Below, one piece after another: positions 36,869-45,452 of a stretch of DNA of 64,000 bases. A program made the translations under genes and the position numbers. The notes beneath the pieces are model-generated. The model saw only the letters and a list, made by a program, of their open reading frames with translations. It was not told the DNA's origin and did no database searches. The DNA comes from Flavobacterium zepuense. Its GTDB lineage: Bacteria > Bacteroidota > Bacteroidia > Flavobacteriales > Flavobacteriaceae. Where the stretch lies: positions 62,001-126,000 of the forward strand of contig NZ_VJVZ01000010.1 in the NCBI RefSeq assembly GCF_007097145.1. Reading direction: 5' to 3'. Position 1 is the stretch's first letter. Each line of letters opens with the position of its first letter.

Positions 36869-37915
36869 ATGGCTATTTTTACTATAGTATTTGCAATACT
36901 GTTGCTTATTTTTACCTTGCTGCCCTTTATAAAAAACGACTACTGGGTTTTTAGGGTGTTTGATTATCCGCGCCTGCAAAAGTTTACGGCATCGTGCGTA
37001 TGCCTGTTCCTGCTTATTAATTATTTTGATAAGAATGATGTACTCCATTGGGCACTTACCGTTGCCATAGCAGCTAACATTTTATACCTCGCTTACATAA
37101 TAGCACCTTTTACAAAATTTGGTAAAAAGCAAGTTTTGAGGGTTAGTATTAATTTGCCCGATCAGAGCTTAAGCATTATGATTACCAATGTGTTTGAAGA
37201 CAATACCAACAGCAAAGGTTGCCTTGCCGAAATTAGCAAGGCTAACCCTGATATTGTACTGCTGCTGGAAACCAGCCACCGCTGGGATAAAGAAACTGCC
37301 GAACTTGCCAATACCTATCTGCACAGCGTTAAAGCGCCTATAGATAACACCTACGGCATGCTGCTGTACTCTAAGCTTGAGTTGCAGGATGCCGAAATTA
37401 AGTTTATGGTGGAAGCCGATATACCGTCCATCCACACTAAAGTGATCTTAAAGAACGGGCAGCAGGTACAATTGTATGCCGTGCATCCTACACCGCCTGT
37501 GCCTAACGAGAACCCACGAAGCACCGAACGCGATAAAGAGTTGCTGCTGGTTGCCGATCTGGCTAAAGAAAACAGCCTGCCGGTTATTGTTATTGGCGAC
37601 CTAAACGATGTGGCCTGGAGCTACACTACAGAACTGTTCCTTAAAATGAGCGGACTGCTCGACCCGCGACGTGGCCGTGGCTTTTACAACTCGTTTAACG
37701 CACACTACCCTTTTATGCGCTTTCCGCTCGACCACGCATTTATTTCGACCGATTTTAAGCTGAAAAATATGAGGCGCCTAAATAATTTTGACTCCGATCA
37801 TTTTCCGATATTTATAAACGTGCAATATGAGGCTAAAGCCGATGAAGAGCAGGAAAGCATGCAGCCCGATGCTGATGATATAGAGCTCGCAGAAGAGAAA
37901 AAAGCGAAGGTTTGA
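36869..37915 (+). CDS. Membrane-anchored endonuclease/exonuclease/phosphatase-family protein
   Basis: 348 residues from ATG 36869; the open frame can begin at TTG 36803 but that leader overlaps a promoter-like TAACTTTTG and is not hydrophobic. Three membrane helices (about 1-25, 43-60, 66-85), then an EEP domain: SLSIMITNVFEDNTN, PDIVLLLETSHRW, YAVHPTPPVPNENP, VIVIGDLNDVAWS (catalytic Asp/Asn), RFPLDHAF, and SDHFPIFI (His). A soluble Glu-rich tail follows. This is the layout of vancomycin-resistance-type VanX/EEP membrane proteins common in Bacteroidota; substrate unknown (phospholipid, nucleic acid or phosphodiester). Confidence 0.82.
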   Translation: MAIFTIVFAILLLIFTLLPFIKNDYWVFRVFDYPRLQKFTASCVCLFLLINYFDKNDVLHWALTVAIAANILYLAYIIAPFTKFGKKQVLRVSINLPDQSLSIMITNVFEDNTNSKGCLAEISKANPDIVLLLETSHRWDKETAELANTYLHSVKAPIDNTYGMLLYSKLELQDAEIKFMVEADIPSIHTKVILKNGQQVQLYAVHPTPPVPNENPRSTERDKELLLVADLAKENSLPVIVIGDLNDVAWSYTTELFLKMSGLLDPRRGRGFYNSFNAHYPFMRFPLDHAFISTDFKLKNMRRLNNFDSDHFPIFINVQYEAKADEEQESMQPDADDIELAEEKKAKV

Positions 37916-38437
37916 TTCAGAATATTTGTATCAAATGAAATCTCAAGTATAGATCAACCTAATATATCAGATTTTATAAATAAAAAGCCCCATCCAAGGG
38001 ACTCTATTTTTAAAAATCTTCGAAAAATTTGAGTATTTGAATAATCTTTAAGAAGTAATTAATTTGTTTCTTCGTTGGAAGATAACTCCCTAACTTTCTA
38101 ATCCACTTAGAGGATTTGCTCATTATGTATTTAAATAGTCAAATATCTATTGTTCGATTAACCCGAACATAATACAAATATATAAATATCAATAAGTTGA
38201 TTAGAAAAAACTTATCAACCAAAACATAACCTTATCAACAAAGATTAATGATATTTACTAATAGTAAATGCTTCCTTATTATCTTGATATTAATACCAAT
38301 ACAATCTTGTGGATTAGGAGAGTTAATTATGATAGATATAAAATTCTATTATCGATGCATTAATTTACAATACTAATATAAAAAAAAAGCTCCCAATGTG
38401 GGAGCTTTAACTATTGTACTTCGTGTACCTCTTAGTA
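37916..38437. other. AT-rich gene-free region with DnaA-box-like motifs
   Basis: 522 bases, no credible gene. A weak hairpin GCCCC...GGG followed by T's at 37981-38011 may end the preceding gene. Motifs close to the DnaA box TTATCCACA: TAATCCACT (38099), TTATCAACC (38212), TTATCAACA (38232) and TGTGGATTA (38308, reverse TAATCCACA). A TGTTCG/CGAACA inverted repeat is at 38151-38169. The right end carries the rpsT terminator. Confidence 0.5.
38379..38408 (-). terminator. rpsT terminator
   Basis: On the minus strand AAAGCTCCC-ACATT-GGGAGCTTT and a long T-run. Confidence 0.92.
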
Positions 38438-38692
38438 TTAGTTAAGAGATGCTACGTGCCTTGTAAGTTTAGATTTAAGGTTTGAAGCTTTATTAGCATG
38501 GATGATGTTTTTCTTAGCTAATTTATCGATCATAGAAATCACAGAAGATAATTTCTCTGAAGCTTCAGATTTAACAGTAGCCACACGTATAGCTTTAATT
38601 GCATTACGGGTAGTTTTATGTTGGTATCTGTTTAAAACCCTTTTCTTTTCGCTTGTCCTTATTCTTTTTAAAGCTGACTTGTGATTTGCCAT
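38438..38692 (-). CDS. rpsT: 30S ribosomal protein S20
   Basis: 84 residues: MANHKSALKRIRTSEKKRVL onward, all-helical, rich in Lys and Arg; end ...LIDKLAKKNIIHANKASNLK. Binds 16S rRNA at the bottom of the small subunit. Standalone gene next to two tRNA-Glu genes. Confidence 0.98.
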   Translation of the reverse strand: MANHKSALKRIRTSEKKRVLNRYQHKTTRNAIKAIRVATVKSEASEKLSSVISMIDKLAKKNIIHANKASNLKSKLTRHVASLN

Positions 38693-38730
38693 TTTTTCTT
38701 AACTTAAATACTTTGTTAATGTTTTAATTG

Positions 38731-38802
38731 TAGTCCGTAGGGGAATCGAACCCCTGTTACCAGGATGAAAACCTGGCGTCCTAACCCCTAGACGAACGGA
38801 CC
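38731..38802 (-). tRNA. tRNA-Glu (anticodon TTC), copy 1
   Basis: On the minus strand GGTCCGT opens the acceptor stem and ACGGACT closes it. The anticodon arm CCAGG-TTTTCAT-CCTGG gives anticodon TTC; the T arm is CAGGGG-TTCGATT-CCCCTA. 72 bases, no encoded CCA, discriminator A. Confidence 0.93.
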
Positions 38803-38848
38803 GATTGCTCTTTTGTGCAGTAACCGGAATTACCATTCCTGCTTATTG

Positions 38849-38920
38849 TAGCCCGTGGGGGAATCGAACCCCCCTTACCAGGATGAAAACCTGGCGTCCT
38901 AACCGATAGACGAACGGGCC
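38849..38920 (-). tRNA. tRNA-Glu (anticodon TTC), copy 2
   Basis: Minus strand GGCCCGT...ACGGGCTA, same anticodon arm CCAGG-TTTTCAT-CCTGG. The D arm differs (TATCGGTT versus TAGGGGTT) and so do parts of the acceptor and T arms, so it is a diverged isoacceptor rather than an exact repeat. 46 bases from copy 1. Confidence 0.93.
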
Positions 38921-39001
38921 ATTTTGCTTCTCTAATGCGGATGCAAATATACAACTGTTTTTTACTTCTGCAATAGCCCAAACAAAATATTTCAAAAAAA
39001 T

Positions 39002-40477
39002 TTAATATGCCTTAGCAAACAGTACCCTGCCCTGGCTTGGAGCACCAGTAAATACACAGGTTCCGGCCTCTTCTGCCCTGTCTAAAGCTATGCACCTTAT
39101 GGTTGCTTTTGTAAGCTCTTTAATCTTCTCTTCGGTGGCTGTTGTACCATCCCAATGGGCTGATATAAAGCCTGTTTTATTCTCTAAAACATCTTTAAAT
39201 TCTTCAAAGGTATTTACCTCTGTAATATGCGAATTTCTAAAATCGAGCGCCTTATTAAACAAACTTACCTGAATTTCTTCGAGCAAATCCTGAATGTAGC
39301 TTACAATGTCGGCACTAATAACAGTTTCTTTGGTAAGGGTATCGCGCCTGGCTACCTCAAAAGTACCGTTAGCAAGGTCGTTTGGCCCTATAGCCACGCG
39401 TACCGGTACGCCTTTTAGTTCGTATTCGTTAAACTTAAATCCCGGTTTGTGGGTATCCCTGTCATCATACTTAACGCTTATACCCAGCTTTCTTAAACGG
39501 GCCATTAGCTGCTTTGCTTCTACCGATATGGCTTCAAACTGCTCATCGCCTTTATAAATAGGCACAATAACTACCTGTATCGGCGCCAGGTTAGGCGGCA
39601 GTACAAGGCCGTTATCATCGCTGTGCGTCATTACCAGTGCACCCATCAGTCGGGTAGAAACACCCCATGAGGTTGCCCAAACATAATCCTGCTTGCCTTC
39701 TTTATTGGCGAACTTAACATCAAACGCCTTGGCAAAATTCTGACCCAAAAAGTGCGATGTACCCGCCTGCAGGGCTTTACCGTCCTGCATTAAAGCTTCA
39801 ATACAATACGTTTCTACCGCACCGGCAAAACGCTCGTTCTCGGTCTTAATACCTTTTATAACGGGTATGGCCATAAAGTTTTCGGCAAACTCGGCATACA
39901 CGTTCATCATTTGTTCAGCTTCAGTAATCGCTTCGGCCTGTGTTGCGTGCGCAGTATGGCCTTCCTGCCATAAAAATTCGGCAGTACGCAAAAACAGCCT
40001 GGTACGCATTTCCCAGCGCACTACGTTAGCCCACTGGTTAATAAGCAACGGCAGGTCGCGGTAGCTTTGTATCCAGCCTTTATAGGTATTCCATATAATA
40101 GTTTCAGATGTTGGGCGCACAATAAGCTCTTCCTCCAGCTTTGCATCCGGGTCAACCTCAATGGTTTTGCCATCGGCGGCGGTGCGCAGCCTGTAATGAG
40201 TAACTACGGCACACTCTTTAGCAAAGCCATCTACATGGCTGGCTTCTTTGCTAAAGAACGATTTGGGTATAAACAGCGGGAAATAAGCATTTTGATGGCC
40301 TGTTTCTTTAAACATCCTGTCTAATTCTGCCTGCATCTTTTCCCAGATCGCATAGCCGTATGGTTTTATTACCATACATCCCCTAACTGCTGAATTTTCA
40401 GCAAGGTCTGCCTTTACAACCAGCTCATTATACCATTTGGAATAATCTTCTGACCGTTTCGTTAAATTCTTACTCAT
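39002..40477 (-). CDS. proS: Prolyl-tRNA synthetase (short, archaeal-type)
   Basis: 491 residues; class II synthetase without the bacterial editing insertion, as in Bacteroidota. Motifs: [33 protein letters not shown] (motif 2-type region), [21 protein letters not shown] (motif 2), [20 protein letters not shown] and [19 protein letters not shown] (motif 3 and anticodon-binding domain start). The C-terminal zinc-like end [16 protein letters not shown] is typical of this type. Charges tRNA-Pro. Confidence 0.96.
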   Translation of the reverse strand: MSKNLTKRSEDYSKWYNELVVKADLAENSAVRGCMVIKPYGYAIWEKMQAELDRMFKETGHQNAYFPLFIPKSFFSKEASHVDGFAKECAVVTHYRLRTAADGKTIEVDPDAKLEEELIVRPTSETIIWNTYKGWIQSYRDLPLLINQWANVVRWEMRTRLFLRTAEFLWQEGHTAHATQAEAITEAEQMMNVYAEFAENFMAIPVIKGIKTENERFAGAVETYCIEALMQDGKALQAGTSHFLGQNFAKAFDVKFANKEGKQDYVWATSWGVSTRLMGALVMTHSDDNGLVLPPNLAPIQVVIVPIYKGDEQFEAISVEAKQLMARLRKLGISVKYDDRDTHKPGFKFNEYELKGVPVRVAIGPNDLANGTFEVARRDTLTKETVISADIVSYIQDLLEEIQVSLFNKALDFRNSHITEVNTFEEFKDVLENKTGFISAHWDGTTATEEKIKELTKATIRCIALDRAEEAGTCVFTGAPSQGRVLFAKAY

Positions 40478-40540
40478 TATAATTAATTTGGCACAAAAAT
40501 TGTTTAACTTTATTTGTATAAATAGTTTAGCAAAACTAAC

Positions 40541-40548
40541 TATTTTTG
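40541..40548 (+). promoter_or_regulatory. Putative -7 box of the gene at 40579
   Basis: TATTTTTG matches TANNTTTG, 30 bases before the ATG. Confidence 0.4.
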
Positions 40549-40578
40549 TATGTTCAACAATAAAAAAAATGCAGAGAT

Positions 40579-41673
40579 ATGAAAACTGATTACTTCAATA
40601 TACGCCGGTTCTCCCTCTTTTCGCTAATGGGATTGTTTGGCGCGGTAGCAGCTTCGTGCAGCTCCTACCAAAACACGTCGGCTAACGACTCTGACGGAAT
40701 ATACGGCAATGTGCCGCGCGATGCTAATAACCAGCCCGTTTATAATTATAACGATGGTACGGTACAACAATATAATGATGGCGAAGTAACTGGGCAAAAT
40801 GCCAACGGTTACGGAACTTATTTTAACTCTCTGCAAGACGAATACCCAGTTTTTACCGATGTTGAAGGATATACCTCTAACGATAGTATTGCAACCGATA
40901 CACAAAGGCAGGGCGTTACCTCATACGGCGGCTGGGGCCAGGATACCGATGATGTTACCGTAAATGTATACGGCGGCGGATATGGTGGCTACGGTTACGG
41001 AGGCTGGGGTGGTTATGGCGGAGGCTGGGGCTACCCGTATTATGGAGGCTGGGGTTACGGCGGAGGCTGGGGCCTTAGTTTAGGATGGGGCTGGGGTGGT
41101 TACGGCTGGGGTGGCTGGGGTTATCCATATTACGGTGGTTGGGGCGGCTATTATGGTGGCTACTACGGTAATAATCACTACCACTATGGTAACAACTACG
41201 GCAGAAGCACTGCTTATTATAATGGCAACGGTGGAAGATCTAACTCTTACTATAATGCCGGAAGATATGCTAATCCTAACGGAAGGCGTAATGATGCTTA
41301 CAGCAATGGAAGGCGCGCAACTACATATAATAATGGAAGGCAAATTAGCAATGGCAGGGCCGTTACAAGGAGTTTTACAAATAACAGCCGCAATGTAAAC
41401 ACTGTAAGAAGTGCAAACGGCAACGGCAGTACACGATACAATGGCAACACTCCTACAAGGAGCAGTTTTAATAACTCATCAAGAAACTACAACAATAGCC
41501 CATCACGCAGCTATACACCTTCGGCACCATCACGCAGCAGTAGCCCAAGTTATAGCACACCATCACGCAGCAGCGGAGGTAGCTTTGGCGGAGGCCGTTC
41601 TGGCGGAGGAAGCTTTGGAGGCGGTGGCGGAGGTGGACGTTCAGGCGGTGGCGGTGGCGGCCGCAGAGGATAA
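40579..41673 (+). CDS. Low-complexity Gly/Tyr/Trp and Arg/Gly/Ser-rich lipoprotein
   Basis: 364 residues. A signal ends in AVAASC (Cys27), so it is lipidated. Residues 28-125 are normal, with Asn/Asp-rich and YNDGT repeats. Residues about 125-210 are almost only Gly, Tyr, Trp and Pro ([18 protein letters not shown]). Then [12 protein letters not shown] and a run of short YNNGRR/SNGRA repeats, and the last 60 residues are [12 protein letters not shown] type, ending GGGGGRRG. No domain recognised. A protein like this could form fibres or coat the surface. A clean terminator follows. Confidence 0.8.
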   Translation: MKTDYFNIRRFSLFSLMGLFGAVAASCSSYQNTSANDSDGIYGNVPRDANNQPVYNYNDGTVQQYNDGEVTGQNANGYGTYFNSLQDEYPVFTDVEGYTSNDSIATDTQRQGVTSYGGWGQDTDDVTVNVYGGGYGGYGYGGWGGYGGGWGYPYYGGWGYGGGWGLSLGWGWGGYGWGGWGYPYYGGWGGYYGGYYGNNHYHYGNNYGRSTAYYNGNGGRSNSYYNAGRYANPNGRRNDAYSNGRRATTYNNGRQISNGRAVTRSFTNNSRNVNTVRSANGNGSTRYNGNTPTRSSFNNSSRNYNNSPSRSYTPSAPSRSSSPSYSTPSRSSGGSFGGGRSGGGSFGGGGGGGRSGGGGGGRRG

Positions 41674-41681
41674 AACATTAC

Positions 41682-41724
41682 GGTTCCATGTTATTATTTA
41701 CAAATAACAGCATGGAACTTTTTA
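41682..41724 (+). terminator. Terminator of the Gly-rich lipoprotein gene
   Basis: GGTTCCATGTTATT and AATAACAGCATGGAAC (one small bulge) with TTTTTA. Nine bases after the stop. Confidence 0.85.
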
Positions 41725-41744
41725 TTTCAATACAATACTAAGCT

Positions 41745-43247
41745 ATGAAAAAATATATAGTATCCGCTGCCATGTTGCTGGCAGCAGTAAGTACCTACGC
41801 ACAACAGGACCAGAACACCGCTGCCGATGCAGTAAAATTCTCTATGGATAACCTTACCGGTACTGCACGTTTTAGAGCTATGGGGGGTGCTTTTGGAGCA
41901 ATAGGAGGCGATATATCGGCCATGATGATAAACCCGGCAGGATCGGCTATTTTTCTTTACAATACAGGTACGGCTTCAGTAAGCAGTTATAATGTTAACA
42001 ATAAGGCTAACTATTTTGGCACACAAACCAAGCGTAATGATAATAGCTTTGACCTTAACCAGATTGGTGGCGTCTTTGTTTTTAACAACTCTAAGGAAGA
42101 CGCATTTATGCAAAAGTTTACTCTTGGTTTTGATTATGAAAACACCAATAGTTTTGATAACAGCATTTATACCGCTGGTGTTAACCCAACAAACTCAATA
42201 GACAAATACTTTTTACGCTACGCAAATGGTATAGGCACCGAAGGTGGAATACCTTTAAGCACCTTAAATAATGCGAATTACGAAAATCTTAGTTATCTCG
42301 ACCAGCAGGCTTATTTAGGATATAATGGCTTTGTGTTTAACCCATCTACAGATGATGGCACAAATACATCATATGTTTCTAATGTACCACAAGGCGGCAA
42401 CTACTTTCAGGACAGCTATAATTCTACCACAGGCTACAACAGTAAAATAGCCCTTAACTTTGCAGCACAGCTTAAACAGCGTATTTTTGTAGGTGCTAAC
42501 ATTAACGTGCATATTACCGATCTTATAAACACTACAAGTTTTTACGAAGATACAGGTAATGCCGTTAACGATGAGCTGCAATCGTTACAATTTGACACCG
42601 AACGCTACACCTATGGCGGTGGTGTATCATTTGACGTTGGTGCTATTGTAAAAGCTACCGAAAACTTAAGGGTTGGATTAGCTTACCAAACTCCTACCTG
42701 GCTTAGGCTACAGGATGATATTACACAACGCGTTATTAGCACAAATGGTGGCGTTACTACATATACCGATCCGGGTATTACTATGACATCAGATGACTAT
42801 ACAATTAAAACACCGGGTAAATGGACGGGCAGCGCAGCTTACGTATTTGGCAAAAATGCCTTGCTAAGCGTAGATTACTCTATCAAAGATTACAGTAATA
42901 CAAAATACAGTAGCGCCAGATACAGCGGCCTTAATACCGAGTTAGCCAACACTTTAGACGTTGCCGGCGAACTGCGTGTGGGTGGCGAGTACCGAATTAA
43001 AGCTTTTAGCCTTAGGGGTGGCTACCGTTACGTTCAAAGTCCGTATAAAAACGGCACGACAATAGGCGATCTTACAGGCTATTCAGGTGGAGTTGGGTAC
43101 AGTTTTGGTGGATCAAGGATAGACCTTGCCTATAGCTGGTACCAGCGCAAAAGTGATGTTTCCTTATTTACTCCCGGCTTAACTGATGCTGCAAGAGTAC
43201 AAACCACAAACAATAATATAGTGTTATCCTATACATTAGACTTATAG
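41745..43247 (+). CDS. OmpP1/FadL-type outer-membrane transport protein
   Basis: 500 residues; signal peptide MKKYIVSAAMLLAAVSTYAQ. The opening of the mature protein (FSMDNLTGTARFRAMGGAFG) and AIGGDISAMMINPAGSAIFL is the FadL N-terminal hatch, including the NPA motif. The rest is beta-barrel with aromatic-ended strands (LRVGLAYQTPTWLRL, RGGYRYVQSPYKNGTT, GGVGYSFGGSRIDLAYSWYQ). Family members move hydrophobic compounds across the outer membrane; the compound here is unknown. Confidence 0.92.
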   Translation: MKKYIVSAAMLLAAVSTYAQQDQNTAADAVKFSMDNLTGTARFRAMGGAFGAIGGDISAMMINPAGSAIFLYNTGTASVSSYNVNNKANYFGTQTKRNDNSFDLNQIGGVFVFNNSKEDAFMQKFTLGFDYENTNSFDNSIYTAGVNPTNSIDKYFLRYANGIGTEGGIPLSTLNNANYENLSYLDQQAYLGYNGFVFNPSTDDGTNTSYVSNVPQGGNYFQDSYNSTTGYNSKIALNFAAQLKQRIFVGANINVHITDLINTTSFYEDTGNAVNDELQSLQFDTERYTYGGGVSFDVGAIVKATENLRVGLAYQTPTWLRLQDDITQRVISTNGGVTTYTDPGITMTSDDYTIKTPGKWTGSAAYVFGKNALLSVDYSIKDYSNTKYSSARYSGLNTELANTLDVAGELRVGGEYRIKAFSLRGGYRYVQSPYKNGTTIGDLTGYSGGVGYSFGGSRIDLAYSWYQRKSDVSLFTPGLTDAARVQTTNNNIVLSYTLDL

Positions 43248-43270
43248 TTTTTCATCTTGCTATAAATAGA

Positions 43271-43306
43271 AAGAGCCATCCTGTTATTAGACCGGGTGGC
43301 TTTTTT
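43271..43306 (+). terminator. Terminator of the FadL-like gene
   Basis: AGCCATCCTG...CCGGGTGGCT (with G-U pairs) and TTTTTT. Confidence 0.82.
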
Positions 43307-43501
43307 AGTTTAAGATTTAATGTAAAAATATCCGTACAGCTTTATCAACACCATTCATATTTTAGTAACTTCGCTCCTACTGCTATTGTTCCTTTTAAAA
43401 ACATAAGCTATACATCCAACCAATTGTGGAGTCCGGAACCCACTGCAAAAAACGGGGCGAAATTCTGAAAAGCCAAACGAGTAAGAGCAAATACCAAACC
43501 A

Positions 43502-44092
43502 ATGGCTTTTAATTTTTTTGATTCTGACAGTTACTTTATCGACGAAAAAGTCAACTTCTTTAAGTTTGAAAATACATACAACATTTATAATGATATAGGC
43601 ACACACGTAGGCGCAGTAAAGCAAAAGCTTACCACCGGCCAAAAAATGCTCAGGCTGGTACTTAAAAAACCCATGCTGCCATTTTTATTAGAAATTAAAA
43701 ATACAGATGATGAAGTTCAGGCATCAATATCGCGTGGGTGGACATTCTGGATGTCTAAAATTGTTATTAAAGGCCCGCAGGAAAATGTAATTGGTACTAT
43801 AAAACAAAAGTTTAAACTGTTTAAGCCCCGCTTTATAATTTTTGATGCCACCGAAACACAGATCGCCGAGATTACAGGCGACTGGAAAGCATGGAACTTT
43901 ACAATAGTTGATTCTAAAGGCGTGCAAATTGGCAACATCACTAAAAAATGGGCAGGCGCTGTAAAAGAGATTTTTACATCGGCAGATAAATACAATGTAA
44001 ACATCAACCCTGATTACCCTGAAAATACCAACAAAATTGTTATACTTGCCGGTGCCATTACTATAGATATGGTACTTAAAGAAAGTAAATAA
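43502..44092 (+). CDS. Scramblase/LURP-like family protein
   Basis: 196 residues, no signal peptide. Beta-rich repeats of the type YNIYNDIGTHVGAVKQKL, FLLEIKNTDDEV, KIVIKGPQENVIGTIKQKF, FIIFDATETQIAEITGDWKAW, TIVDSKGVQIGNITKKW. This repeated D/N-G/I strand pattern fits the phospholipid-scramblase/LURP-one tubby-like barrel. A C-terminal hydrophobic helix (IVILAGAITIDMVL) ends the protein. Role in bacteria unknown. The leader of over 100 bases upstream contains a GC-rich piece (about 43422-43470) that I could not assign. Confidence 0.75.
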   Translation: MAFNFFDSDSYFIDEKVNFFKFENTYNIYNDIGTHVGAVKQKLTTGQKMLRLVLKKPMLPFLLEIKNTDDEVQASISRGWTFWMSKIVIKGPQENVIGTIKQKFKLFKPRFIIFDATETQIAEITGDWKAWNFTIVDSKGVQIGNITKKWAGAVKEIFTSADKYNVNINPDYPENTNKIVILAGAITIDMVLKESK

Positions 44093-44108
44093 TTAGCGGG
44101 AGCCTATT

Positions 44109-44137
44109 AAAAAAGCGGTAAGTAATTACCGCTTTTT
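44109..44137. terminator. Bidirectional terminator, copy 1 of a duplicated hairpin
   Basis: AAAAGCGGTAA-GTAA-TTACCGCTTTTT; serves the scramblase-like gene and the convergent ohr gene. Nearly the reverse complement of the hairpin at 44646-44673. Confidence 0.9.
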
Positions 44138-44140
44138 ATG

Positions 44141-44560
44141 TTAGTCTACACTGCTTTTTAGCTCAACATCTATATTGCCGCGCGTTGCATTACTGTATGG
44201 GCAGGTTTCGTGTGCTGCTTTAACCAGCTCATCGGCAACCTCGGCAGTAACGCCTTTAATATTTGCATGCAACTTTACAGCAAGGGCAAATCCGCCTTTG
44301 TCATTCTTGCCGATAGAAACCTCGGCGGTAACCATAGTTTCTTCTACCTTAATTTTCTTTTCGCGTGCTATGTGGTTAATCGCACTCTCAAAACAAGCGG
44401 CGTAACCCGCAGCAAATAACTGCTCAGGATTGGTATAACCGCCCTGGCCGCCCATTTCTTTAGGTATGCGCACTTCCAGGTCTAAAATACCATCATCTGA
44501 GCTTACGTGCCCATTCCTGCCGCCTTTTGCCGTAGCAGCAGTTGTATAAATTGCTTCCAT
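44141..44560 (-). CDS. ohr: Organic hydroperoxide resistance protein (OsmC/Ohr family)
   Basis: 139 residues from ATG 44560 (MEAIYTTAATAKGGRNGHVS). The longer frame to 44587 would start inside the TAAATTTG promoter box, so it is rejected. Thiol peroxidase that reduces organic hydroperoxides: two conserved cysteines, Cys56 in AGYAACFESAI and Cys120 in HETCPYSNATRGN, identify it as Ohr rather than OsmC. Cytoplasmic. A MarR-type OhrR gene is not nearby. Confidence 0.94.
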   Translation of the reverse strand: MEAIYTTAATAKGGRNGHVSSDDGILDLEVRIPKEMGGQGGYTNPEQLFAAGYAACFESAINHIAREKKIKVEETMVTAEVSIGKNDKGGFALAVKLHANIKGVTAEVADELVKAAHETCPYSNATRGNIDVELKSSVD

Positions 44561-44584
44561 TGTTTGACTTTTTAAATTGTAACC

Positions 44585-44592
44585 CAAATTTA
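44585..44592 (-). promoter_or_regulatory. Putative -7 box of ohr
   Basis: Minus-strand TAAATTTG, perfect TANNTTTG, 24 bases upstream of the chosen ATG. Confidence 0.5.
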
Positions 44593-44645
44593 CGGCTCAA
44601 TAAATCAACCTGAAAGAAACTATTGATAAGGTAACGTTAAAACAT

Positions 44646-44673
44646 AAAAAAAGCGGTAATTACTTACCGCTTT
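44646..44673 (-). terminator. tpiA terminator, copy 2 of the duplicated hairpin
   Basis: On the minus strand AAAGCGGTAA-GTAA-TTACCGCTTT followed by TTTTT. The core (GCGGTAATTACTTACCGC on plus) is the reverse complement of the copy at 44109. Confidence 0.9.
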
Positions 44674-44696
44674 CCCATATATCTGTATCAGAATAA

Positions 44697-45452
44697 CTAT
44701 TCTATACCGGCAACTATTCCTAAGAAATCATTTGCCTTAAGCGATGCACCGCCTATAAGGCCGCCATCAACATCAGGCTTAGAGAAGATCTCTTTAGCAT
44801 TATCCGGCTTAACGCTGCCACCGTAAAGGATAGACGTTTCCTCCGCAATTTTGTCGCCTACATTTTCACGTAGTAATGTACGGATAAATGCGTGCATTTC
44901 CTGCGCCTGCTCCGGAGAAGCGGTTTCGCCTGTACCAATAGCCCATACCGGCTCATAGGCCAGAACAACGCTTGCCCAGTCGCTTTCGCTGATGTGGAAC
45001 AAACCTTCTCTTAACTGGCTTTCAACCACGTTAAAATGGTTGCTGCTTTGCCTGTCGGCAAGTTCTTCGCCAAAGCAAAAAATAATGGTGAGGTTATGTT
45101 TAAGGGCAGTATCTACTTTTTGTGCAAGTAAAGCATTGGTTTCGCCAAAGTAAGCCCTGCGCTCTGAGTGGCCTAAGATAACGGTGTTTACCTTAATGCT
45201 TTTTAGCATACCTACTGATACTTCACCTGTAAAAGCGCCGCTTTCTGACTGGTGCATGTTTTGTGCAGCAACAATAATATTGGTACCGTGCGTTTTTTGC
45301 ACCGCTGCCTGCAGATTTATAAAACTTGGGGCAACCACAATTTTAGCATTAGTAAATTCCGGCTTTTTAGCCAGTATATCTTCCAGCAAAGCATCGGTTT
45401 GCTCGCTGTCGTTGTTCATCTTCCAGTTTCCTGCAACGATTTTTTTTCTCAT
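44697..45452 (-). CDS. tpiA: Triosephosphate isomerase
   Basis: 251 residues, standard length. Interconverts dihydroxyacetone phosphate and glyceraldehyde 3-phosphate. Motifs: VAGNWKMNND (catalytic Lys), VILGHSERRAYFGE (His), VVLAYEPVWAIGTGE (catalytic Glu) and the phosphate loop ILYGGSVKPDN, GGLIGGASLKA. Cytoplasmic. Its ATG overlaps the stop of the TlpA-like gene by one base (TAATG). Confidence 0.98.
   Translation of the reverse strand: MRKKIVAGNWKMNNDSEQTDALLEDILAKKPEFTNAKIVVAPSFINLQAAVQKTHGTNIIVAAQNMHQSESGAFTGEVSVGMLKSIKVNTVILGHSERRAYFGETNALLAQKVDTALKHNLTIIFCFGEELADRQSSNHFNVVESQLREGLFHISESDWASVVLAYEPVWAIGTGETASPEQAQEMHAFIRTLLRENVGDKIAEETSILYGGSVKPDNAKEIFSKPDVDGGLIGGASLKANDFLGIVAGIE

Noticed and set aside
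38731..38920. Two similar tRNA-Glu blocks considered as an attachment site duplication
   Set aside because: No integrase or foreign genes between them; differences in D and acceptor arms show separate genes.
40960..41180. Regular GG-TTAYGG-type DNA repeats, considered as a CRISPR or VNTR
   Set aside because: In-frame codons for Gly/Tyr/Trp with no spacer structure; it is coding low complexity.
41096..41707. Long frames rich in Met, Thr and Ala overlapping the Gly-rich lipoprotein
   Set aside because: Frame-shifted readings of GGN/TAY repeat DNA; the lipoprotein frame has the signal peptide and terminator position.
43355..43642. 95-codon minus-strand frame over the start of the scramblase-like gene
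   Set aside because: No domain or signal, and it overlaps a better frame and its leader.
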